NCBI GenBank assembly: GCA_964490245.1
Contig: CAZBAF010000002.1
Coordinates: forward strand, 1 to 64,000
Reading direction: 5' to 3'
From: CAZBAF01 sp964490245
GTDB taxonomy: Bacteria; Patescibacteriota; Saccharimonadia; Saccharimonadales; JACDBH01
Length of the DNA: 64,000 bases
The notes beneath the pieces are model-generated. The model ran no database searches. It was given only the letters and a program-made list of their open reading frames with translations, and was not told the origin of the DNA. Position 1 is the stretch's first letter, and each line of letters begins with the position of its first letter. Both the position numbers and the translations under genes were made by a program. This document shows positions 46,251 to 56,347 of this stretch, piece after piece.

Positions 46251-47156
46251 TTATTTGTCGATGGGGATGATGCGGTGCTTCATGCGGTAGCGGACACGCT
46301 TGAGCTGGTATTTTTTGCCCAGCCAGAAAGAAGAGAGCAGCAGCGGGAACATGAGCAGCGACGGCTGCCACAGTACCCTGGTGCGAATGACCGTCGGCTC
46401 GCCCCCACCGGCAGATGCGGCACCGGTGCCCAGCTCGCCGTTAGCGATACCTACCAGCTGCAGGAACGCTGATTCGCCATCTGCGTCCGTGGCCTTTATA
46501 GTTACACGGTAAACACCCGGCCGCTCATAAATGTGCTTGATATCAAAAGTTCCGGGGGCATTCTGAGTGAGCAGATCGTTTTTGCCGTCACCCCATTCGA
46601 TGCTGACCGCATACGGACCGCGGCCGCCGCTGATCGTTATCGGCCACACCAGCTCGGTGCCCGGATCGGCACCCCGGCGGGCAAAGTTGCTGGTCAGCGT
46701 AATCCGCTGCGCCACCTGATCAGGCGAGCCAGGAACCGGCGGCACATCGATTGCATAGGTTACCGTGCGGCGGTTGGATTCGGGACTGGCCTGGTCCAGC
46801 TCATCATACTGACGGGCCACCAGCTCATTGGATCCCGGGAACAAGTCTATTTGCATTTCATAACTGCCGCCCTCACACATGGCCGCACCGCCAAAGACAT
46901 TATTCTTGAATATCCTGACCATGAGCCCGTCTGTACACAGACCCGTTACCGCCACCGGTATTTCCTCAAACACCTGTCCGTCGGCCGGAATAGCAATTGT
47001 CGGCGCATCAGTCGGTGGCGGCTGCTGTATACGCCCCTGCATACCAATACCCTGATCACTGGGGTTAGTCTGCGGCTGGGACTGCTGCGCCAGCGCCGTA
47101 ACTGGCAGCATTAGTACCAGCAGCACGCTTGCAAATAGGATTTGGAGCTTTCTCAT
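46251..47156 (-). CDS. Secreted PKD/Ig-like protein with C-terminal membrane helix
   Basis: 301 residues. Signal peptide (LFASVLLVLMLPVTALA), an Ig-like module (about 50-140, TIAIPADGQVFEEIPVAVTG), and a PKD-like module (about 165-230, VSIEWGDGKNDL, HIYERPGVYRVTIKATDADG), then a helix (LLMFPLLLSSFWLG) and a basic cytoplasmic tail. It is an anchored surface protein and the last gene of the WxL-like cluster. Its 3' end abuts the RAYT element. Confidence 0.75.
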   Translation of the reverse strand: MRKLQILFASVLLVLMLPVTALAQQSQPQTNPSDQGIGMQGRIQQPPPTDAPTIAIPADGQVFEEIPVAVTGLCTDGLMVRIFKNNVFGGAAMCEGGSYEMQIDLFPGSNELVARQYDELDQASPESNRRTVTYAIDVPPVPGSPDQVAQRITLTSNFARRGADPGTELVWPITISGGRGPYAVSIEWGDGKNDLLTQNAPGTFDIKHIYERPGVYRVTIKATDADGESAFLQLVGIANGELGTGAASAGGGEPTVIRTRVLWQPSLLMFPLLLSSFWLGKKYQLKRVRYRMKHRIIPIDK

Positions 47157-47407
47157 GGATGTTTATACCTATAGTAACCTGAGAGCTTTAGCATTACCAG
47201 CCCATCTCCGTACCACCTGTATCATATAATCCATTGCTGAAAAAAACGATTCAGACTTAGGCTTGCTTCGGTGCAATCTGCGGAACGCAAGGGAGCCGTA
47301 TATACGCTACGGTAACCGCGTACTGCAAAGGCTCAAATCACAACAAGCCAAGAGGCAAACGGGCAACTAGCCCTGCCAGACGGCAGGCTTGCCGATCCTA
47401 AATCGTT
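47157..47407. other. Gene-free spacer in the surface cluster
   Basis: 250 bases with no supportable reading frame. A hairpin CCTGCC-AGAC-GGCAGG (47373-47388) near the end of the DUF916-like gene could be a weak terminator. The AT-rich edge at 47160-47180 holds the likely promoter of the PKD-like gene (TATAAA ending five bases before its ATG). Confidence 0.4.
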
Positions 47408-48454
47408 TTAACGGCGGCGGGTCTTGCGGCTGCGCACTTCCTTGACCCGGCGCATGACATACACCACAACCCCGGCCAGTATCAAAAGACCAGCCACAAT
47501 CACGGCCACAAACCACCAGGGCAGATACCAGAAAGTGGTTTTAGCAGTTATTTCGCGGGTTTCGTTGCCGTTTTCGCCATAGAGGATAGACAGCTCGGCA
47601 GTATAGCGGCCCGGGCTTAGTTTTTCTGTATCGCCGCAAACGATGGTATTAATATCCGTGCCGGTGTTTGTAGTCTGGGTAACATCCTCGGGGTTAATAC
47701 AGGCGTCAAAACGTCGGGTCTGACCGCGCAGCGCCAGCTGATCGCGGGGGTTGGCATCCCTGATAGTATAGACTTCTTCACCCGAGAAATTACGTACCAC
47801 AATATTGCCGGTCGGCTGCTCGGCGATGTTACCGTCGTTCTTAAGCCGATAGGCCAATACCCGCGGACGCTCGCCAAAATACAGACCCTTAAAGACGCCG
47901 TCCCGGCCGCTCTGGTCCGGCACAAAAGCGCCGAACTGCAGGAGCGTCAGCCGCTGATGAGCCTTGCCGGGCACCTTAACAAACACCAGGCTCACGCCGC
48001 TGGCGGCAATGTTGACCTGTGTGTCAGAGGTAGGACCCACTGCGGCGTATTCAATCGCACTATAGTAGCTGCCGGCACCAATATCTGAAGGCATTTCTAT
48101 GGTTATAGGTACGCGTATGGTTTCGTTGGGGTTGATCGTTATTTGATCGGGCAGTTGGATGTAGTTTTTGAGTGACCAGGCAGTACGCTCGGTGCTGTTG
48201 CGCATCAACAGCGGCGACCCTGATTCGTCCTGGGCTTGAAAATCCACAATGCGCAAACTCAGATTAAGCGGCTCGGTCTGATGCCGGTTGGTGACGGTTA
48301 AGGTGTCGCTGACCGATCTGCCGGGCTGCAGATTATAATCTTTGCGTGGCTGAATAGCCAGCGCGTTCGACTGGCCGCTGACGCTGCCGAGCTGCACGAA
48401 CACAAAGCCGGCCAACACAGCCGTGACTGCCAATAGCCTAAACAACTTTCTCAT
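47408..48454 (-). CDS. DUF916-like (WxL-interacting type) surface protein
   Basis: 348 residues. Signal peptide, an N-terminal beta sandwich (IQPRKDYNLQPGRSVSDTLTVTNRHQTEPLNLSLRIVDF) of DUF916 style, a second beta domain, then a C-terminal helix (WWFVAVIVAGLLILAGVVVYVM) with a basic tail. In Firmicutes, DUF916/WxLIP proteins are membrane-anchored partners that hold WxL proteins on peptidoglycan. GAGGGGA precedes the ATG. Confidence 0.6.
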   Translation of the reverse strand: MRKLFRLLAVTAVLAGFVFVQLGSVSGQSNALAIQPRKDYNLQPGRSVSDTLTVTNRHQTEPLNLSLRIVDFQAQDESGSPLLMRNSTERTAWSLKNYIQLPDQITINPNETIRVPITIEMPSDIGAGSYYSAIEYAAVGPTSDTQVNIAASGVSLVFVKVPGKAHQRLTLLQFGAFVPDQSGRDGVFKGLYFGERPRVLAYRLKNDGNIAEQPTGNIVVRNFSGEEVYTIRDANPRDQLALRGQTRRFDACINPEDVTQTTNTGTDINTIVCGDTEKLSPGRYTAELSILYGENGNETREITAKTTFWYLPWWFVAVIVAGLLILAGVVVYVMRRVKEVRSRKTRRR

Positions 48455-48545
48455 CTATCCCCTCTCTTTGTATGTAAAAACATTAGAATTACGCCTAGTC
48501 TACCATACCGCCGCCGCATACCGCCAACGTATTTATGGCAACAAT

Positions 48546-49613
48546 TTAGAAAGCTGCCGTACAGATAAAAGCAATCGTCGTATTGTAAATTCCGCTGGGC
48601 TGGTCGGGCGGCACATTGACGATATAGGTAACAGTATAGGTATTGAACGTTGTGCCGGTTGCGGCACTGGCAACGATATCACCGTCAACAAACTTAAACA
48701 TATCCGGCACATCGTATTCGGCCGCCACCACGCCGATGCCGGCGCCAAACGCATCCTGGCCCAGGGCAGGATTGGTATTGGCGCGCAGATTAAGGCCGAA
48801 CTGCGGCGTGCCGGGGGCGTTGGCCGACAACACACCAAGCGGGGCGATGGTTTTATTGCCGGCAGTCATGGTGCTGCCGTTTATGGTTACTACGTAGCCG
48901 CCCTGGGCGTTGGTGGCCACCCCAAACTGTGAGGTCGCACTGTCTTCGACCGCAGGGGACAGTTCGTCATAGTCTATAAAGTTACCGTCGACGTTTTCGC
49001 ACCACTCGTCAACAGTCAAAGCCGCACAAAAGAATAAATAAGGCGGCACCTCGGTGGTGATGACGATAGGCTCGGCGGTCGCGTTGGTAACGCTGGCCAT
49101 ATGTGTCGCCGTGCCGGTGGCATCTGTTGAGGTATAGGTGAATATCTGCACAAAAAACCGCATGTGCACGCCCGTTGGGTTGATCATGTTTTCAAACTCA
49201 AACGAATACTGCCCGGTGCCTGTCATGCCGGCTGCCCCGCGCGATAACACAATCTCGTTAACGCTCTGCGAAGCAATCGAAAACCCGCCCAGCGCTCCGG
49301 ATTGATTGGTCAACACTGCCTGACCAAAATCACCGGGCGGAGTTACGGCACACGGATCGGTGACATAGGCGTCGCTGCACAGCAGCAACCGTACCGAACC
49401 AATAGAAGTATTTGTGGGCCAGCGCCAGCGAAACAAATAATCAGTGGCTGCACCCGGTTCGGTCGTACCAATGGTCAAGCTGCGATCAAACACACGCGGA
49501 TAATCTGCATATACCCGGCCTATCTGTATAGCCACAATCAACACCGCAAACAAAACAAAAGCGATCAATACCCAAACCATTCGGCCCGCACGGTTATAGA
49601 CCTTACTGCTCAT
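48546..49613 (-). CDS. Secreted beta-rich surface protein, paralogue 1
   Basis: 355 residues. Hydrophobic N-terminus (MVWVLIAFVLFAVLIVAIQIG) and long beta-rich body. The C-terminus YIVNVPPDQPSGIYNTTIAFICTAAF matches the ends of the next two proteins in pattern (Y-x-x-N-[IV], G-x-Y-x-T-x-[IV], aromatic last residue). GTPQFGLNLRANTNP also recurs in them. A TAGAAT box ends seven bases before the ATG. Confidence 0.65.
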   Translation of the reverse strand: MSSKVYNRAGRMVWVLIAFVLFAVLIVAIQIGRVYADYPRVFDRSLTIGTTEPGAATDYLFRWRWPTNTSIGSVRLLLCSDAYVTDPCAVTPPGDFGQAVLTNQSGALGGFSIASQSVNEIVLSRGAAGMTGTGQYSFEFENMINPTGVHMRFFVQIFTYTSTDATGTATHMASVTNATAEPIVITTEVPPYLFFCAALTVDEWCENVDGNFIDYDELSPAVEDSATSQFGVATNAQGGYVVTINGSTMTAGNKTIAPLGVLSANAPGTPQFGLNLRANTNPALGQDAFGAGIGVVAAEYDVPDMFKFVDGDIVASAATGTTFNTYTVTYIVNVPPDQPSGIYNTTIAFICTAAF

Positions 49614-49654
49614 GCTCTTTATTCTACACGAGCCGCTCAGTTACGGACAAAAGT

Positions 49655-49693
49655 AAAACCGACCCCTTTGGAGCTATGTCCGGGGTCGGTTTT
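49655..49693 (-). terminator. Terminator after paralogue 2
   Basis: AAAACCGACCCC and GGGGTCGGTTTT arms about 40 bases after the stop of the gene at 49733, followed on the minus strand by a T-rich run. Confidence 0.8.
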
Positions 49694-49732
49694 ATGTAGA
49701 AGCTATGTTCTATATTTGTATCTGCTATGAGA

Positions 49733-50986
49733 TTAGTAGGTCGGGACCGCTGAGTACACAATGGTTGTGCTATAGGTACCAGAGGTGGTTGTAGGACTGA
49801 TGTTGGCGACATAGCGCACAGCTACAGTCTTACACTCGGTATAGCCGGCAGTGCTTGCAATGGTGGTGGGGGTGTTGGCAGCGAATGAGAACTGTGCACC
49901 ACCCGCGGTTAGTGCGCCTGAGCCGTTCGCATAGCCGGCAGCTGGGGTCAGGGCACCATTAGCGCCCAGATTGGTTGCCGTATCCACATACTGGAACTGC
50001 AAGGGGCTATCACTACTTGCAACCATGACAGGGGCAGCAACACCTTCACCACCGCTTACTGTATCGATTGCCAGACCAAACTGTTCGGTGCCCGGACTGC
50101 TCTCGACACCGGTGCCGATTGGGTTGATGTCAGGGTCGTTGAGAGGATCGTTACCTTTGCGCAAGGTATCACCCTCGTACTGCACCACGACACCGCTTGC
50201 AGCGTTGGTATACAGACGGAAGGCAGAGTAGTTATCGTATGCCTGCAACAGTGACAGGGTCTGCTCATCGGGATCACCCAAAGTGATTGCACCGCTACCC
50301 TCTAGTGGTGAACAGCTGGCGCCTGGGTCATCTACTTCACCAAAATCACCGGTAGTAGAGAAGCCAAGCGTTTCAGCCACGCGTGTGGTGATGTAGATAC
50401 CTTCAGTGATTGAGCTGGCCACTGTGCCGTCATCTACGAGGTCGTCCCAGTCGGCTGTGTCAGGGTCGTCGTCGCTGTGCGTAGAGATGCGCACAAAGAA
50501 AGTGCCGAGGGTCTCGGGGTTTTTAACACCCACGATAGTGAAAGAGACATTACCGGCAATGTTCTGTGCTGCATCGGTGTTAACAAGCCTAACCGTATTG
50601 GCTGAGGCAGCACCTATTTCCCAGTCGTTGTTCAGTACCGCGACACCGCCAAGCGTTACGTTTGTGGCATCCATGTCAGCTACTGCCGTACAAGGTCCGA
50701 TAGCCTCCTGGCAGTAGCGCAGCAATATAGACTGCACAGGGGTAGTGGTAGCGGTTGTAAACGCAAATGTATGATCTGCCTCTGCACCGTTGGTTTCGCT
50801 TCCGGGGTCGCCGTCCGCCACATCACCCGCCAGGGTGCTGCTGAGTGTCAGACTGCGATTGGTCACCTGCGCAGCCTGAGCTGTGCTGAAGAACGATGCA
50901 AAGTTCACCACCAGCAGCAACGCCGTAAAGCTCAAGGCTGCCAGGAGAGCCGTCGATCGTTTCAGCGAAATTGCATAATTACTCAT
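49733..50986 (-). CDS. Secreted beta-rich surface protein, paralogue 2
   Basis: 417 residues. Signal peptide (ALLAALSFTALLLVVNFASFFSTAQA). Shares GTEQFGLAIDT and the C-terminal VRYVANISPTTTSGTYSTTIVYSAVPTY with its neighbours. AAAGGAGAA precedes the ATG. It has its own ribosome site and terminator, suggesting strong independent expression, perhaps as the main surface subunit. Confidence 0.65.
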   Translation of the reverse strand: MSNYAISLKRSTALLAALSFTALLLVVNFASFFSTAQAAQVTNRSLTLSSTLAGDVADGDPGSETNGAEADHTFAFTTATTTPVQSILLRYCQEAIGPCTAVADMDATNVTLGGVAVLNNDWEIGAASANTVRLVNTDAAQNIAGNVSFTIVGVKNPETLGTFFVRISTHSDDDPDTADWDDLVDDGTVASSITEGIYITTRVAETLGFSTTGDFGEVDDPGASCSPLEGSGAITLGDPDEQTLSLLQAYDNYSAFRLYTNAASGVVVQYEGDTLRKGNDPLNDPDINPIGTGVESSPGTEQFGLAIDTVSGGEGVAAPVMVASSDSPLQFQYVDTATNLGANGALTPAAGYANGSGALTAGGAQFSFAANTPTTIASTAGYTECKTVAVRYVANISPTTTSGTYSTTIVYSAVPTY

Positions 50987-51082
50987 GCACTATTCTCCTT
51001 TGTTTTACTTTTTATTTTAGGTGTTACCTGACGGCTAAGATACCAAAACCCTTATGCCTGCGCAAGTATTTTATAGAACCAC

Positions 51083-51091
51083 TTATCCACA
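51083..51091 (+). promoter_or_regulatory. Single DnaA-box-like 9-mer
   Basis: TTATCCACA, a perfect DnaA box, in the spacer before the next gene. It is alone; no cluster or AT-rich unwinding element supports an origin. Confidence 0.25.
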
Positions 51092-51099
51092 ATTTTATT

Positions 51100-51834
51100 T
51101 TAAAACGTGGCAATTGCCTGCACGACCAGCACTGTTTTATATTGGCCGCCCGGCGTAGCGTTTGAGATATTGGCAATAATAGAAATAGTGTAGCCGGTTT
51201 CGCCGCTGTCGCGTTCGCTTTGGGCAATAATGTCGCCGCTAACAAATTTAAAGTGATCTTCAGTGTTGTAACCGGGCGCTGCTTCGCCGAAAGAGAAAGT
51301 CTCGTCCGGTGACAGCGACGGATTGGCACCAATACCCGGATTGCTGTTGGCAACCAGATTAATACCAAACTGCTCGGTGCCGGGCTGAGACAAGCTGGGC
51401 GAGTTAAGCGCGGTCAGCGCATGCTGCGCACCGCTGCTGTTGGTTGGCGTGGCGCCATAGATCTTCACCACATATCCATCGGTTAAATAGTTAATGACCC
51501 GAAAGTTGGCACTGGCTGCGGCCGTACCAGACGTGTTCAGAACACCCAGGTCTATTAAGTAATTTGAGACACTGACCTCGATAAAAGGCTCGCCCGGCGT
51601 ACCAAACCCGCCGTCTGTCTGAAAGTTTTCGCTGCTGGTTCCGCCCACTGCCGTACCGCCGATTGACTGATCGGCACAGTATTCGTCGCTGCAAGCATCC
51701 AGCTCGCCACCGCCGCCTATGAATATTTCGTCAACCCGAAAATTAGGCGATGTGTGTTGGGCATATGTCACTGCCGGCACCGCCAACAGCAGCAATAGCG
51801 TCACTACCCCCAGTCGCACGATGCGAGATTTCAT
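51100..51834 (-). CDS. Secreted beta-rich surface protein, paralogue 3
   Basis: 244 residues from ATG 51834. The longer frame to 51936 is rejected because the signal peptide begins here (MKSRIVRLGVVTLLLLLAVP) and TATAAT (51842-51847, minus) ends seven bases before this ATG. Shares GTEQFGINLVANSNPG and the end SIIANISNATPGGQYKTVLVVQAIATF with paralogues 1 and 2. First gene of the cluster. Confidence 0.7.
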   Translation of the reverse strand: MKSRIVRLGVVTLLLLLAVPAVTYAQHTSPNFRVDEIFIGGGGELDACSDEYCADQSIGGTAVGGTSSENFQTDGGFGTPGEPFIEVSVSNYLIDLGVLNTSGTAAASANFRVINYLTDGYVVKIYGATPTNSSGAQHALTALNSPSLSQPGTEQFGINLVANSNPGIGANPSLSPDETFSFGEAAPGYNTEDHFKFVSGDIIAQSERDSGETGYTISIIANISNATPGGQYKTVLVVQAIATF

Positions 51835-52077
51835 AAGCGTTATTATAAGTCGATATCGTCTATCAAGTCTACACACCGCTCTAGCCCTAAGCGCCGCACG
51901 CATGCCAAAGTTACCCTTAGACTTTTTGGGGGCCATCAGTTATGATAGTCCTTAAAGAACAAGCATTATGTATCCCGTGAGAAACTACCAGATCAGACTG
52001 CGTTTAGTAGCGGTTGAAATACCGTTAACGGCTTCGGGTACCCGCCAGCGGGCAGGAAGGGCCGGTTCTTAAGATCC

Positions 52078-53181
52078 ATGAATGACGAAAACAAACAGCC
52101 CGAAGGCGCAACCGGCGAACCGGCGCAGAACCAGAAGTCAGACAAGTCACCTGAGGAGCTGATGGGCCAGGTCAGCCAGGCTGACGGCTCGCTGGAATCC
52201 GGACACAAACAATCGGCGGTTGACGCCATGGCCGACGCCTCTACGACCGAAACCGACCCCGCTGCCGTGCCTAAAAAGCCCGAGGCAAAGGGTTTTAAAA
52301 AGATCATCGGCAAGGTTAATGTCTACCTGCTGTTATTTATTTTGCTGCTGGTTGTTGCGGGGGCGGTCTTTTTGGTCATGTATTACATGAATAAGCGCGA
52401 AACCGCCGTCAGACTTGAAACTACCCAGCTCACCCAAGAAACTCTTGAAGAACTTAAAACCAGCGATGCAATTGTAGGCGACCCGCGCCAGATCCTGACC
52501 ATCGAATCAAACGCCGTCATTACCGGCAAAGTGGTGATGCGCGACACGCTGGATATAGCCGGCGCCTTAAGCATCGGCGGGCCGCTCAGCATCCCCAGTA
52601 TTCAGGCCGGCGGTAACGGTACCTTTGGCAGTCTGCAAACCAATGACCTGCAGGCAGCCGGCAATGTCGGCATTGGCGGGGTGCTGGATGTAGTGGGCGT
52701 GGTTACCTTAGGCAACAACCTGACGGTGGCCGGCGACATTAATGGCGGCGGCCGGCTGGATGTGGGCGGCCAGGCAACCATAGGCGGTAACCTCAACGTC
52801 AACGGCATTATCTCGGCCATCGGTATCAACTTTAATGAGATATCCATCAACCGCATTAATATTACCGGCTCCAACCCGACCGTATCTGTCGGCGGGGCAG
52901 CCGGCGGCGGCGCAACCGCCAGCGTGAACGGTACCGACACAGCCGCCACCGTAACTATCAACACCGGCGGCGGCACCGGCGCAGGCATTCTGGCGACCAT
53001 AACCTTTACCGGCGCCTTCAACAGCAATAACCCGCACCCCGTCCTGACGCCGAACGGACCCGGCTGCGCGCATATTTCGTATTATGTGACCAATATAAGC
53101 GCCACGCAGTTTTCGATTGCCAGCGCTAATAATCCGCCGCCAGGGGTAACCTGCCGGTTTAATTATATTGTTATTAATTAA
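52078..53181 (+). CDS. Membrane-anchored fibre-like beta-helix protein
   Basis: 367 residues. A disordered acidic cytoplasmic N-terminus (1-75), one helix (VYLLLFILLLVVAGAVFLVMYYM), then a regular beta solenoid (about 135-240; repeats such as GNLTVAGDINGGGRLDVGGQATIGGN written in short G-x-[LV] turns), and a C-terminal domain (ASVNGTDTAATVTINTGG to CRFNYIVIN) like the tips of phage tail fibres. A surface stalk with a receptor-binding tip is a fair inference. Confidence 0.65.
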   Translation: MNDENKQPEGATGEPAQNQKSDKSPEELMGQVSQADGSLESGHKQSAVDAMADASTTETDPAAVPKKPEAKGFKKIIGKVNVYLLLFILLLVVAGAVFLVMYYMNKRETAVRLETTQLTQETLEELKTSDAIVGDPRQILTIESNAVITGKVVMRDTLDIAGALSIGGPLSIPSIQAGGNGTFGSLQTNDLQAAGNVGIGGVLDVVGVVTLGNNLTVAGDINGGGRLDVGGQATIGGNLNVNGIISAIGINFNEISINRINITGSNPTVSVGGAAGGGATASVNGTDTAATVTINTGGGTGAGILATITFTGAFNSNNPHPVLTPNGPGCAHISYYVTNISATQFSIASANNPPPGVTCRFNYIVIN

Positions 53182-53349
53182 GGTTTTGGATTATTAGGGT
53201 TTTTCGGTAAGCCCCTGCGGGGGCTTGACCCCATCTCTTTTATTTAAAATAATTTCAATTAACCATCTCAATGTTTTGCCGCTTTTCTTTTTAAGAGTAA
53301 GCAAAAGATTGACTCTTTTTCATAACTTCTTGTAGTCAAGAAGCAACCC

Positions 53350-53379
53350 CATACCTTTTTGTATCGACAAAAAGGTATG
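53350..53379. repeat. Perfect 13-bp hairpin
   Basis: CATACCTTTTTGT, loop ATCG, then the exact complement. It lies in the gene-free 53182-53663 region. Confidence 0.7.
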
Positions 53380-53423
53380 CCAAAAAGCTCGGCCGGCCCA
53401 CCTGCCGTGACTCGGCTTGTTGT

Positions 53424-53591
53424 TCAAAAATACAATACGAAAGGCGGACTCCTTTCAGTCGGCCCCAATAGTTTCATATTTGAGTATTGGGGCTGACGCC
53501 TTGCTCTCTATTGTATTTTTGACGAACACCCGAATCAGGACAGGTGGGCATGGCCAGAACAAGCTGAAGCCCGCTAAAGCGGGCATTTTTT
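53424..53591 (+). ncRNA. Possible structured RNA with terminator
   Basis: Nested inverted repeats: outer TCAAAAATACAATA (53424-53437) with its exact complement (53509-53522), inner GGCCCCAATA/TATTGGGGCT (53461-53494). Then GCCCGC-TAAA-GCGGGC (53569-53584) and a T-run end the unit on the plus strand. No reading frame explains it. It could be a small RNA, a non-autonomous element or an extended terminator region. Confidence 0.35.
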
Positions 53592-53663
53592 AATGGGCGG
53601 CTTTGTCGCCTTTATCTTCTATCCTCTATTAACTATTATCTATCAGCTAAGCAGGCCGGTGTA

Positions 53664-53975
53664 CTACACATCCAAAAACACAATAACCTGATCGGCCTTT
53701 ACATGCATAACCGCGCGGTTGATGCGGATGATTTTGTCGCCGGTAGGCGCGACGATTTTCATCTCGCAGGCACTGACAAGCGTCATAAAGTTATGGTGAC
53801 GCGGCAGGATATCAAACGGCCCGGTGTGGTTTTCGGCGCTGATGCTGTAAGCCGGCTCATCAAAATAGTTCTGAAACGGCGAATAGACCTTTACCCGCAT
53901 CAGCGGCTGGCCCTTGTCGTCCTTTAGCTCTTCGGTCGGCGGTTTTTTGGAGTCGTTTTTATCCTTCTTGGCCAT
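53664..53975 (-). CDS. atpC: ATP synthase epsilon subunit, beta-sandwich domain only
   Basis: 103 residues. After a charged 25-residue extension, MRVKVYSPFQNYFDEPAYSIS and HTGPFDILPRHHNFMTLVS match the epsilon N-terminal beta sandwich. The C-terminal helical hairpin, which inhibits the enzyme in many bacteria, is absent. It is the last gene of the atp operon, about 100 bases after atpD. Confidence 0.85.
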   Translation of the reverse strand: MAKKDKNDSKKPPTEELKDDKGQPLMRVKVYSPFQNYFDEPAYSISAENHTGPFDILPRHHNFMTLVSACEMKIVAPTGDKIIRINRAVMHVKADQVIVFLDV

Positions 53976-54079
53976 ATCTTACCTGTCTAAGCACTAGTTG
54001 ATGAGTGAAATCTGAGCCTTGAGGCAAGCAGCTTCATACAGCACCTGCCACATAGTAAGTATTATCCATGAAATTCCTG

Positions 54080-56289
<2,210 letters not shown>

Positions 56290-56347
56290 GAGGCATACTC
56301 CGTACGCATAGATGATAAGTAATAGATAATAGGCAATAGATGATTTG
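56290..56347. other. AT-rich spacer with AATAGATAATAG-type repeats
   Basis: Low-complexity sequence (taatagataatag) in the only sizeable gap inside the atpA-atpG junction. Similar strings occur at 53620-53650 and 61600-61660. Confidence 0.5.

Noticed and set aside
51083..51091. Possible replication origin at a DnaA box
   Set aside because: Only one good box, no cluster, and no dnaA, dnaN or similar genes nearby.
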